Origin: VRUE01 sp040879985
Lineage (GTDB): Bacteria > Actinomycetota > Thermoleophilia > Solirubrobacterales > 70-9
Assembly (NCBI GenBank): GCA_040879985.1
Contig: JBBDJH010000004.1
Location: 62,001 to 126,000, forward strand
Length of the DNA: 64,000 nt
Direction: 5' to 3'
This document shows, piece by piece, positions 8,175 to 18,209 of this stretch (the stretch's first letter is position 1; every line of letters begins with the position of its first letter). Below the pieces are notes generated by a model, which worked only from the letters and a program-made list of their open reading frames with translations, had not been told where the DNA came from and made no database searches. The translations under genes were made by a program, and so were the position numbers.

Positions 8175-9461
8175 ATGAGCGTCGCATCCCAGAGCCTGAT
8201 GGACAACGTCACCTACGTCGACCTCTACAAGCGCTGGGAGCAGGGCAACTGGAGCGCCTACGACATCGACTTCTCCGAGGACCGCAAGGGCTGGGAGGCG
8301 CTGAGCGACATGCAGCGCCGCTCGGCGATGTGGATCTACTCGATGTTCTACTACGGCGAGGACCGGGTCGCCGACACCCTCGCCCCCTACATCAACGCCG
8401 CGCCGACCGAGGAGCAGTCCTACTTCCTCGCCACCCAGCAGGTCGACGAGGTCCGCCACTCGGTCTTCTTCCACCGCTTCTTCAAGGAGGTGATCGGAGT
8501 CGGCGGCGACTCGATCCAGCAGACCCTCTCCTCGACCATGCCGCAGCTCAACTGGGGCTACCGCGGCGTCTTCGACCGGCTCGACCGGATGGCGGAGGAA
8601 CTGCGCAAGGACCGCTCGCTGCCCAAGTACGCGCAGGCGATCACCCTCTACCACCTGATCGTCGAGGGCAGCCTCGCCCAGCCCGGCCAGCACTTCATCG
8701 AGGACTTCTTCGCCTCGAAAGAAACGATGCCCGGCTTCAGCGACGGGATGGGCAACGTCTCCCGCGACGAGCAGCGCCACATCGGCTTCGGCGTCAAGGT
8801 CCTCGCCGAACTGCTCGGCGAAGGCCACCCGGGGTGGGAGGAGAACCGCGCCGCCGTGATCGAGCTGCTGCGCGAAACGCTGCCCTACGGGCCGGCCGTG
8901 TTCTACCCGCCCAACATGGACCGCGAGTACACCGAGTGCTACGGCTTCTCACTCGAGGACATCTTCGCCTTCGGGCTGAAGCTGATCCGCCAGCGCTGGC
9001 GCACGATCGGCTACCCGACCGAGGAGATGCCGCCCGGCGTCTTCCCCTTCGACCCCGAGGCCTCGGCCGAGGAAGTCGCCAAGCGCCAGGTGACGCTGAT
9101 GGAGGCCGGCGTCCTCGGCCCGCCGAACGAGCGTGTCCCCGACGCCTCGGCGGAGACGCAGCGCCTCTACTTCGACGTGGTCAAGCGGGTCGCCGACCCG
9201 GCGGCCGCGAACGGCTCGCCGCTGGTCTACCAGTACCGCTTCAGCGACGCCGACCCGTGGCACCTGACGCTCGACAACGGCTCGACCCGGGCCGAGCCGG
9301 GCGAGGCGCCCGACCCGACGCTGACCCTGGAGGCGAGCTGGGCCGACTTCGTCGCGATGGGCAAGCCGGAAGCCAACCCGCTGAAGATGATGCTGCAGCG
9401 CCGCATCCGCCCGCGCGGCCCGATCCGCGAGATCGCCCGGCTGCGCAAGGTTTTTCGTTAG
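8175..9461 (+). CDS. R2-like diiron protein fused to a C-terminal SCP2 sterol-carrier domain
   Basis: 428 aa, good AAGGAG ribosome site. Residues 1-300 form a ferritin-like four-helix bundle with a full set of ribonucleotide-reductase-R2-type ligands: E62 (YYGED), E92 and H95 (DEVRH), E164 (VEGSL), E199 and H202 (DEQRH). Residues about 330-428 look like an SCP2 lipid-binding domain ('LVYQYRFSDADPWHLTLDNG' and 'TLEASWADFVAMGKPEAN'). There is no nrdA nearby, and the SCP2 tail suggests a lipid or acyl substrate rather than nucleotide reduction: an R2lox-like or other diiron oxygenase is likelier. Genome pipelines often mislabel such proteins as ribonucleotide reductase beta. Its stop overlaps that of the convergent amidase gene by 4 bases. 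Confidence 0.8.
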   Translation: MSVASQSLMDNVTYVDLYKRWEQGNWSAYDIDFSEDRKGWEALSDMQRRSAMWIYSMFYYGEDRVADTLAPYINAAPTEEQSYFLATQQVDEVRHSVFFHRFFKEVIGVGGDSIQQTLSSTMPQLNWGYRGVFDRLDRMAEELRKDRSLPKYAQAITLYHLIVEGSLAQPGQHFIEDFFASKETMPGFSDGMGNVSRDEQRHIGFGVKVLAELLGEGHPGWEENRAAVIELLRETLPYGPAVFYPPNMDREYTECYGFSLEDIFAFGLKLIRQRWRTIGYPTEEMPPGVFPFDPEASAEEVAKRQVTLMEAGVLGPPNERVPDASAETQRLYFDVVKRVADPAAANGSPLVYQYRFSDADPWHLTLDNGSTRAEPGEAPDPTLTLEASWADFVAMGKPEANPLKMMLQRRIRPRGPIREIARLRKVFR

Positions 9462-10867
9462 GAGATCGGCGGGCGGCGATCCGCCCAGGGGCGCTCGGAC
9501 TCCAGCTGAGCGGCCAGGGAGAGCAGCGTTGCCTCGTCGCCGGGGCGACCGACTAGCTGGACCGATAGCGGCATGCCGTCGGCGGCGAAGCCGGCGGGCA
9601 GCGCCATCGCCGGGTTGCCGAGGTGGTTCCAGGGCACGCAGTAGGGATAGAAGCGGCTCATTCCGAGCACCGTGCTGAGCGCGCCGCGTCCCTCCCAGCG
9701 GCGTACCGGCAGGGCGGTGCCGCCCATCACCGGCATCACCAGAACGTCATGGGAGTCGAAGATCGCGTTGACGCGGGCGGCGTCGGTGGCCTCGGCCGCG
9801 CGGGCCATCGCGAACAGCCGATCCGGGATCAGCCTGCCCAGCCGGGCGAAGCCGCGGGTGCGCCGTTCGAGCCGCTCCGGGTGCGGGACCCGGGCGAAGT
9901 CTTCGGCCGCGCCGCGCAGGTAGCGCGGCGTGATGCTGTTGCCGATCCCGCCCCATTCCGGGTCGCGCTCACCGACCTCGTGGCCGAGCGAGCGCAGCAG
10001 CTCCGCGGTGTCGGTGACGGCACCCTTGGCGACCGCGTCGACCGTCGGCGGCGCGGCGGCGCGCGGCGGCGCGGTCGACCAGGCGATCCGCAGCTTCCCG
10101 GGTGGCGTCCGCGCCGACTCGACGAAGGGCGTCTGCGGCGCGGCGGGAGCGCCCGGCTCGGCCGAGCTGCCGCTGACGATGTCGAGCCATAGCGCCGTGT
10201 CGGCGACGCTGCGGCTGACGCAGTTGTAGGCGGATAAGCCGTTCCAGTGCTGCAGGTCGGGCGCCAACGAGACCCGGCCGCGCTGCGGCTTGAGCCCGAC
10301 CAGGCCGCAGCAGGCAGCGGGGATGCGGATCGAGCCGGCCCCGTCGGTGGCGAGCGCGATCGGCACCAGGCCGGCCGCGACCGCCGCGCCGCTGCCGCCG
10401 CTCGAGCCGCCCGGGGTGCGCTGCGGGTCCCAGGGGTTGCGCGTCACCCCCCAGGTCGCCGACTCGGTGAAGCCGCAGATCGCCAGCTCCGGCAAAAGGG
10501 TCTTGCCGACGACGATCGCGCCCGCCTCGCGCAGCCGCCGGACGATCTCGCTGTCGGCCCTGGCGGGATCGGTGAAGCCGTCGGTCCCGTAGGTCGTGAC
10601 GTCGCCGGCGACATCGACGCAGTCCTTGATCGCGACCGGGACGCCGAGCAGCGGGCGCCGGTCACCGGCGCTGAGCCGCGCCTCGGCCTGCTCGGCCTCG
10701 AGCAGCGCCTTCTCGGCGAAGACCTTGCGGAACGAGTTGAGCTGCGGGTCGAGGCGGGCGATCCGGTCGAGGGAAAGCTGCACCAACTCGCGCGGCGAGA
10801 CCTCGCCCGCCCGCACCATCTCCGCCTGCCTGACAGCTCCCTCAAAAGCTAGGTCGTCTCCCGTCAC
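9458..10867 (-). CDS. Amidase (amidase-signature family)
   Basis: 469 aa. All catalytic Ser-cisSer-Lys residues are present: K81 in 'VPVAIKDCVD', cis-Ser S155 in GGSSGGSGAA, and nucleophile S179 in 'TDGAGSIRIPA'. The enzyme hydrolyses an amide bond; the family spans GatA, fatty-acid amide hydrolases, nylon and aryl amidases, and the C-terminal half does not tell which. GatB/GatC are absent, so it is not the tRNA amidotransferase subunit by context. The TetR gene lies upstream on the same strand, with a 16-bp palindrome between them. Confidence 0.9.
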   Translation of the reverse strand: MTGDDLAFEGAVRQAEMVRAGEVSPRELVQLSLDRIARLDPQLNSFRKVFAEKALLEAEQAEARLSAGDRRPLLGVPVAIKDCVDVAGDVTTYGTDGFTDPARADSEIVRRLREAGAIVVGKTLLPELAICGFTESATWGVTRNPWDPQRTPGGSSGGSGAAVAAGLVPIALATDGAGSIRIPAACCGLVGLKPQRGRVSLAPDLQHWNGLSAYNCVSRSVADTALWLDIVSGSSAEPGAPAAPQTPFVESARTPPGKLRIAWSTAPPRAAAPPTVDAVAKGAVTDTAELLRSLGHEVGERDPEWGGIGNSITPRYLRGAAEDFARVPHPERLERRTRGFARLGRLIPDRLFAMARAAEATDAARVNAIFDSHDVLVMPVMGGTALPVRRWEGRGALSTVLGMSRFYPYCVPWNHLGNPAMALPAGFAADGMPLSVQLVGRPGDEATLLSLAAQLESERPWADRRPPIS

Positions 10868-10878
10868 GCCGTCATCCT

Positions 10879-10894
10879 AAGCGCCCGGGCGCTT
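10879..10894. promoter_or_regulatory. Perfect 16-bp palindrome, candidate TetR operator
   Basis: AAGCGCCCGGGCGCTT is a perfect palindrome lying 12 bases upstream of the amidase start and 59 bases after the TetR gene. Size and symmetry suit a TetR-family operator; it could also act as a weak hairpin between the two genes. Confidence 0.4.
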
Positions 10895-10952
10895 TACACC
10901 TTCGCAGGAGACGGCTCGCGCCTACCGCCCTCGAAGCTGAACGTCCAGCGCG

Positions 10953-11561
10953 TTACTCGCCGGCGAGCAGGAAGCGCGCCGAGGCGGCGCCGGCGGCGAG
11001 CGCGGCGCTGATGTCGCGGCCGGGCTCGGAGAGGGCCTGCAGGGCGAAGCCGTCGGCGGCCGCGAAGAGGTAGGCGACGATCGCCTCGGCGTCGAAGCGC
11101 AGCTTGAGCACGCCCTCGCGCTGCTTCTGCTCGAGGATCTCGGCGACGTGGCTGCGCGTGCGGTCGAAGAGCTGGCCGACCTCGTGCTGGATCTCGGGGT
11201 TGCGGCGGCCGGCGCTGAACAGCTCGTAGAGCAGCAGGAAGAAGGCCGGTTCGTTGTCGATCAGATCGGTCAGGCTCGAGACGAGCACGTCGAGCACGTC
11301 GTCGACGCTCGCGGCCTTGGCGAGCGGCTCGTCGAGCCGGGCGACGCGGATCTCGGAGTCGCGGCGGACTACCTCGACAAGCAGCCGCTCCTTGGTGCCG
11401 AAGTAGTAGTGCAGCAGGCCGCGGCTGACCCCCGCCTCGCGGGCGACGTGCTCGAAGGTGGAGCCGGCGGCGCCGCGCTTGGCGACGCTCTCGCGCATCG
11501 CGTCGATGATGCGCTGCGCCTTTTCCCCGCTCAGCTCGCGCTCTTTGGTCGCTGCCTCCAT
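10953..11561 (-). CDS. TetR/AcrR-family transcriptional regulator
   Basis: 202 aa. N-terminal helix-turn-helix (residues about 15-62) with the family signature 'AREAGVSRGLLHYYFGTKER'. The C-terminal ligand-binding region is helical and unspecific. The regulator is the likely controller of the downstream amidase gene and of itself, given the palindrome between them; ligand unknown. Confidence 0.92.
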   Translation of the reverse strand: MEAATKERELSGEKAQRIIDAMRESVAKRGAAGSTFEHVAREAGVSRGLLHYYFGTKERLLVEVVRRDSEIRVARLDEPLAKAASVDDVLDVLVSSLTDLIDNEPAFFLLLYELFSAGRRNPEIQHEVGQLFDRTRSHVAEILEQKQREGVLKLRFDAEAIVAYLFAAADGFALQALSEPGRDISAALAAGAASARFLLAGE

Positions 11562-11605
11562 CGACTCAGTCTACGCCGCGGGCCGGGCGAACCGGGCCCG
11601 CGGGG

Positions 11606-12034
11606 CTACGAGCCGTTGATGCTGGTGGTTGACGTGTACTCGAACTCCTCCTCGGCGCCGAAGAGGGCGTCGAGAACCTTCTTGCGGGCGTCCTCGCTGA
11701 GCACCAGCGCGATCCCGGCGGCGACGATGCCGAGCAGCAGGATGCGCCCGAGGCGGCTCTTCTTGCGCTTGCGCTTGCCCTGCAGCTGCTCGGAGGCGTC
11801 GCGCAGGCTCTCGGCCGCGGTGCGCAGGTCCTTCTGCACCTTCTTGTCGCTGGTCACGGCCTTGACCGCGCCCTTGCCGTTGCCGGTCGCCCGCCCGTAG
11901 GCGCCACGCGCGGCTTCGAAGGCGTCGCGAAGGTTGTCGCGCAGCTCTTCGTCCTCGATCAGCCGCTGCACGTAGGGGTTCTCGCGCGCGGTCGAGTAGA
12001 GGTCCGCGGCCTGGTTCGCCTTCGTCTTGCTCAT
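11606..12034 (-). CDS. Small membrane-anchored protein of unknown function
   Basis: 142 aa from ATG 12034, supported by a GAGGAG ribosome site five bases upstream. The first 90 residues are charged and helical (two Lys/Glu-rich segments), followed by a KRKRKK cluster and one membrane segment at about 97-115 ('ILLLGIVAAGIALVL'), then a short acidic tail. It would sit as a single-pass protein with the helical part in the cytoplasm (positive-inside rule). I do not recognise a named domain. Confidence 0.65.
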   Translation of the reverse strand: MSKTKANQAADLYSTARENPYVQRLIEDEELRDNLRDAFEAARGAYGRATGNGKGAVKAVTSDKKVQKDLRTAAESLRDASEQLQGKRKRKKSRLGRILLLGIVAAGIALVLSEDARKKVLDALFGAEEEFEYTSTTSINGS

Positions 12035-12100
12035 GCCATCTCCTCGCTGGGGTGAAGTCTTATGCCCCACTGAGGATAGCCCCAAACCTCCCTTGGCGCA

Positions 12101-12137
12101 TGTGGCCGACCGAGGACGCAGAGATGCGCCGGCCACA
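12101..12137. repeat. Hairpin with 25-bp dispersed core (copy 1)
   Basis: Arms TGTGGCCG (12101-12108) and CGGCCACA (12130-12137) close a loop containing GACCGAGGACGC...ATGCGCCGG. The 25-bp block 12108-12132 matches 38835-38859 at 23 of 25 positions; the second copy lies in the large hairpin after the MMPL gene. It falls between two minus-strand genes, just after the stop region of GT39 is passed in the other direction and upstream of the small membrane protein. Confidence 0.6.
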
Positions 12138-12141
12138 CGAG

Positions 12142-13684
12142 TCACGGCGGGCCGATCCCGTCCAGCAAGACCCCGTTGCTGCGAAAGCCCAGCTCGGCCC
12201 GGCGCACCTTGCGCAGGCGCAGGTGGGCCAGGTCGGGGCCGGGCAGCGCGTAGCGCCTCAGGTGCAGGCGGCCGATCCGCTCGTAGCCGACCTGGCGGAA
12301 GCGCGGCCCGAGCAGGTGGGCGGGAACCGGCGGCGCCGGGCCGTCGGAGACGAAGTTGACCTCGTGCACGTTCCATGCGTAGCCGTCCGAGGGCTGCACC
12401 TGGAAGGAGCCGGTCGAGAGGTAGTAGCGCAGCGATGCCGCCCCCAGGGTCCAGAGCACGGTCGCCCGCGGCGTTTCGGACTCCCCCATGCGCACCGCGA
12501 CCGCCTCCCAGTCGGGCCGGTGCAGGCTCGGCGAGAAGCTCGCCCAGAGGCTGAAGCCGAGCGAGTAGACGACCAGGACCGAGGCGAGGACCGCGCCGAC
12601 GCGACGCGCCCGGCGCAGGGTCAGGCCGATCGCCACCGCGACGAGCAGCGGCGCCAGCGCCGCGATCAGGTTGCGGCCGAGCACGTAGTCCTTGCCCGGC
12701 GCGAGCAGCGCCAGGGCCAGCGGCACGACGATGGTGGCGGCCGCGACGGCCAGGATCAACCCGCCGGCCCGCCGCTCGCGAGGCTCGCCGCGCACGGCGA
12801 GCAGCGCCAGCGCGGCGAGCGCCGCGAGCAGCGGGACGACCGCCGGCAGCACCGCCTCGGGGCGGGCGACGATGTGGCCGGTCTCGCCGACCGCGAAGGC
12901 GACGCCGGTCTCCCAGAGGCGCTGGGCGAGGCCGTGGTCGCCGATCCACTCGGCGTGGCCGAGCGACATCTGGTGGATCGCCAGCGGCGCCAGGGCGAGG
13001 CCGGCGAGGACGACGATCCAGATCCCCGCCAGGGCCCGGCGCCGGCGGCGCCAGAGCAGCCAGAGCGCCTCGAGCGCGATCGGGAAGATCGCGAAGTAGT
13101 GGGTCGCCAGGGCGAGGGTGGAGAAGACGCCCCACAACCTCAAATCCCCCCTCCCACCCGCGGACGCGCCGTCCCCGGCGGGACGCAGGGCGCGGACGAA
13201 GTAGAGCGCGGCGGCCGCGGTGAAGAGGACGAGCAGGGAGTAGCCGCGAGCCTCCTGCGAGTACCAGAGCAACATCGGGTTGACCGCGACCAGGGCCGCG
13301 GCGACCAGGCCCGTCCAACTCGCTGCGCTGTTCCTTTCCCCCGTATCACCGGGATAAGGAACAGCGGAGCGGGGTTTTGACAGCTCGGCGCCGAGCAGGT
13401 AGGCGACCGGCACCGTCGCCACGCCGGCCAGGGCGGAGAGCGAGCGCAGGCCGGCCTCGCCCGTCCCGGCCAGCTGTGTCCAGGCCCAGGCCAGCGCGTA
13501 GTAGAGCGGCGGGGCCGACTCGCTGAAGCCGACCGCTTCCATCGCGTGGATGAAATCGCCGCGCAGGATGCGACTGGCGGTGACGATCTCGTCGTGGTGG
13601 TATCCCTGCGTGCCGAGCGTGACGAAGCGCAGCACGGCCGCGCCGGCGGTCAGGCCGGCGACGATCCAGAAAGCCCGCGACCTC

Positions 13685-13692
<8 letters not shown>
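12142..13692 (-). CDS. GT39/ArnT-like membrane glycosyltransferase
   Basis: 516 aa, about ten to twelve membrane segments. The first luminal loop has 'GYHHDEIVTASRIL', carrying the acidic residues typical of GT-C enzymes of the PMT_2 family (polyprenyl-phosphate sugar donors), followed by 'ESAPPLYYALAW'. Acts at the membrane, moving a sugar from a lipid carrier to a lipid or protein acceptor; acceptor unknown. Residues about 108-124 (SAVPYPGDTGERNSAAS) are encoded by a hairpin repeat also found at 20479-20529, an apparent in-frame insertion in a loop between membrane segments. The start overlaps the end of lon by eight bases, so it is the third gene of the hsp20-lon operon. Confidence 0.82.
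13321..13371. repeat. Intragenic palindromic repeat, copy A
   Basis: Arms CGCTGCGCTGTTCCTTTCCC (13321-13340) and GGGATAAGGAACAGCGGAGC (13351-13370) pair with few mismatches around a short loop. A near-identical hairpin lies at 20479-20529. This copy is inside the GT39 gene and is read through in frame. Confidence 0.8.
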
Positions 13693-16074
<2,382 letters not shown>

Positions 16075-16075
<1 letters not shown>

Positions 16076-16518
16076 CAGTCCCGCCCGATCGGCACGCGGC
16101 GGGTCGTCTGCGAGGGGTCGCGCAGCGGCAGGTCGATGCGCAGCACGCCGTCCTCGTAGGTCGCCTTGGCCTGGTCGGCGTCGACGTCGACCTGCAGCTC
16201 GACGACGCGGCGGAACGGCCCCGAGGGAATCTCGACCTGCTGGTAGACCCGGCCCTCGGTCTCCTGCAGCGGCCGTTCGCCGACGATCGCCAGCTGCCGC
16301 CCACTGACCTCGATCCCGACCTGGTCCAGGTCCACCCCGGCGAGGTCGACCTTGACCACGGCCCTTTGCGGATCGCCGCAGTAGTAGACGTCCACGTTCG
16401 GCGAGAACCCGCTGCTCCGCCGGCTCACATACGTCGTCCTGCCCCAGGCCCCACCAAGCATCTGATCCATCTCCCGGCGCATCCGGGCAAAGTTCGCAAA
16501 CACGTCTCGTTCAGGCAT
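16075..16518 (-). CDS. Hsp20/alpha-crystallin small heat-shock protein
   Basis: 147 aa from ATG 16518 (MPERDVFANFARMRREM), the start that fits family length; an upstream in-frame start would read into the hairpin. The alpha-crystallin domain spans about 40-135, with 'PNVDVYYCGDPQRAVVKVDL' and a C-terminal 'A-x-Y-E-D-G-V-L-R-I-D-L-P' strand (canonical A-x-x-x-n-G-v-L). ATP-independent holdase; coupling to lon suggests a stress operon. No HAIR or CIRCE operator was found; the 5' side is occupied by a long inverted repeat. Confidence 0.93.
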
Positions 16519-16541
16519 AGACGCAAAACATAGCCGCCCAC

Positions 16542-16676
16542 AGGACCGGGCGGGGTCGCCTCGGCAGTGCCTCGCGAAGCGGCCCCTGGCCAAGGTAGTT
16601 CCTGCCGCGAAGCGGCAGCATGTTCCACCGCCGCAGGCGGTGGTAGGCAGCTGACGAGGCGACCCCGCCCGGTCCT
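16542..16676. repeat. Long nested inverted repeat between the Cys-rich gene and hsp20
   Basis: Perfect 22-bp arms at 16542-16563 and 16655-16676. The loop contains two further perfect hairpins: CTGCCGC-GAA-GCGGCAG and CCACCGCC-GCA-GGCGGTGG. The right arm ends inside the stop codon (16675-16677) of the minus-strand Cys-rich gene; the left arm ends 23 bases before the hsp20 ATG. It could be a terminator, an mRNA-processing stem, a 5' UTR thermosensor for hsp20, or a mobile repeat. Confidence 0.85.
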
Positions 16677-16914
16677 ACGCCGGCTGCGTCTGATTCGCCC
16701 AACGAGGTGGGCGCATCAGCAGGACCGGCTGGCGCGGGGGGACGAGACCCTCGGGGCGGTCCTGGCGGAAGGTGGTGCAGGGCTCCTCCAACTCGAGCGC
16801 GCAGAGCATGTTCCTGCGGAAGTAGCAGTCGTCGCAGGTCGGGGGCTTGGGCTTGCGCGGCACGGCGGGGATCTTGGCAATCTCGTGACGCTTTCGTGAC
16901 GCCTGATTCCGCAA
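16675..16914 (-). CDS. Small Cys-rich protein, unknown
   Basis: 79 aa. Basic, with CDDCYFRRNMLCALELEEPC giving a C-x2-C-x8-C-x7-C arrangement that could bind zinc or an iron-sulfur cluster. No named family recognised. It lies upstream of hsp20-lon on the same strand, separated by the inverted repeat that begins at its stop codon. Coding character is moderate; the regular Cys spacing is the main support. Confidence 0.5.
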   Translation of the reverse strand: MRNQASRKRHEIAKIPAVPRKPKPPTCDDCYFRRNMLCALELEEPCTTFRQDRPEGLVPPRQPVLLMRPPRWANQTQPA

Positions 16915-16999
16915 AGCGCAACCTTCTTGACACAGGCTCGTTACATCTTCCCCGCTTCTTGCGGGAGTCGGCGCCGGGCGCCGCTACCATTGGGCACGA

Positions 17000-17626
17000 A
17001 TGGAGGCTCACAAAGTGCGCACCGAGAAGCTCGCAGCCTCGCCGCAGCTGTTCGAGAGCGACTTCCTCAACTTCTTCTCGCGAGTCCACCCGGCGATCCC
17101 GGCGCTCGTCTTCGTGCCCGTGATCGTGGCGATGGAGTGGCTCGCGGCCGGCCAGGGGCAGGCCGCCTGGCAGCTGCTCCTGCTCAGCCTCGGCGGGGTC
17201 GCGATCTGGACCCTGACCGAGTACTGGCTGCACCGCCTGATCTTCCACTGGGAGCCCGACAACGCCTTTGGGCGGCGCATGCACTTCATCATCCACGGCA
17301 TCCACCACGACCACCCCAACGACAAGATGCGGTTGGTGATGCCACCCGCGGTCTCGGTCCCGCTGGCGCTGCTCTTCTTTCTCGCCTTCACGCTGATCTT
17401 CGGCACGCCGGCGGCCCACCCGCTGTTCGGCGGCTTCATCGCCGGCTACCTCTTCTACGACTACACGCACTACTACGTTCACCACTTCGTACCAAAATCG
17501 GACCTGGGCAAGAGGTTGCGCGAGCAGCACATGCGCCACCACTTCCAGGACCACCGCTTCGGCTACGGGGTCTCCTCGCCGCTATGGGACGTGGTCTTTC
17601 GCACGCTGCCCAGGCGGCGGCAGTGA
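17000..17626 (+). CDS. Fatty-acid hydroxylase/sterol-desaturase superfamily membrane enzyme
   Basis: 208 aa with four membrane segments. Histidine clusters for the diiron or dizinc site are complete: 'HRLIFH', 'HGIHHDHP', 'HYYVHH' and 'HMRHHF'. Size and the H-x4-H, H-x2-HH pattern resemble fatty-acid 2-hydroxylases (Scs7/FA2H-like) more than C-5 sterol desaturases. It probably hydroxylates acyl chains of membrane lipids. ATG 17000 is preceded by TACCAT, a possible -10 for a leaderless message. Confidence 0.85.
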   Translation: MEAHKVRTEKLAASPQLFESDFLNFFSRVHPAIPALVFVPVIVAMEWLAAGQGQAAWQLLLLSLGGVAIWTLTEYWLHRLIFHWEPDNAFGRRMHFIIHGIHHDHPNDKMRLVMPPAVSVPLALLFFLAFTLIFGTPAAHPLFGGFIAGYLFYDYTHYYVHHFVPKSDLGKRLREQHMRHHFQDHRFGYGVSSPLWDVVFRTLPRRRQ

Positions 17627-17631
17627 TCGTC

Positions 17632-17720
17632 GCAACACTGCGCGTCTAAGTAGTCAGGTTGTGAACGGCCATTGTGTCCAACACCCTGCCTGCGCGTCAC
17701 TGTGACTGTGCAACACTGCG
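17632..17720. repeat. Direct repeat of 11 bp flanking a short intergenic region
   Basis: GCAACACTGCG occurs at 17632-17642 and 17710-17720 in the 150-bp gap before the wHTH gene. It may be a pair of regulator sites or chance. Confidence 0.35.
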
Positions 17721-17780
17721 GTACGTAACTCCCCCTTAGTGAACCGGCCGGCGCAGTTCGGGCCGGATGAAAGGAACCAG

Positions 17781-18158
17781 ATGCCAAGCACCACTCATGT
17801 ACTCGACGAGGCCCGTGACCTGGTCAAGAAGCGCCTCGCCGAGCTGGACGACGAGCGCAAGCGCCTCGAGCGCGCCCTCGCCGAGCTCGGTGGGAAAGTC
17901 ACCGGCCGCGGTGGCCGTTCCCCCGGACGCCCCGCGGGCTCGGGCAAAAAAGCCCCCGGCCGGAAAAAACGCCGGCGGCGCAGCGGCACCCGCGCCGATC
18001 AGGCCGTCGCCCTGGTCGAGGGCAGCCCCGGGATCAGCGCTTCGGATATCGCCAAGCAGATGAAAATCAAGCCGAACTACCTGTACAGGGTGCTTGGTGA
18101 CCTTGAGAAGGAGGGTCGGGTTAAGAAGAAAGGGCGCGAGTACTACCCCGGTAAATAA
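17781..18158 (+). CDS. Small DNA-binding protein: coiled coil, basic linker, winged HTH
   Basis: 125 aa from ATG 17781, chosen because AAAGGA lies five bases upstream; an upstream in-frame start at 17739 lacks this. Residues 1-40 form a charged coiled coil ('LVKKRLAELDDERKRLERAL'). Residues 45-75 are Gly/Pro/Lys/Arg-rich with GRGGRSPGRPAG, an AT-hook-like pattern. Residues 80-125 are a winged helix ('GISASDIAKQMKIKPNYLYR' and 'LEKEGRVKKKGREYYPG'). A small nucleoid or regulatory protein is the likeliest role; targets unknown. Confidence 0.75.
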   Translation: MPSTTHVLDEARDLVKKRLAELDDERKRLERALAELGGKVTGRGGRSPGRPAGSGKKAPGRKKRRRRSGTRADQAVALVEGSPGISASDIAKQMKIKPNYLYRVLGDLEKEGRVKKKGREYYPGK

Positions 18159-18168
18159 GGCTTGCTGG

Positions 18169-18209
18169 AGAGGGGTTCCGGTAGGGCCTTCACTTACCGG
18201 GGCCCCTCT
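18169..18209. terminator. Bidirectional terminator-like hairpin
   Basis: AGAGGGG-tt-CCGGTA pairs with TACCGG-gg-CCCCTCT, between the convergent wHTH and mdh genes. The right arm reaches the mdh stop codon (18208-18210). No long T-run. Same stop-codon placement as the larger repeats of this window. Confidence 0.55.

Noticed and set aside
8175..9461. Ribonucleotide reductase beta subunit (NrdB)
   Set aside because: No nrdA nearby, and the C-terminal SCP2-like domain replaces the NrdA-interacting tail.
8138..9556. Long open frame overlapping the R2-like gene
   Set aside because: Arg/Pro/Gly-rich translation typical of a shifted frame in high-G+C DNA; the 8175 frame has all diiron ligands and a ribosome site.
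16542..16676. CRISPR or tandem array
   Set aside because: Repeats are inverted and unequal, with no regular spacers; no array of any kind was seen in the window.
16928..16950. TTGACA as -35 of the hydroxylase promoter
   Set aside because: No acceptable -10 at 16-18 bases; TACCAT just before the ATG is too far away.
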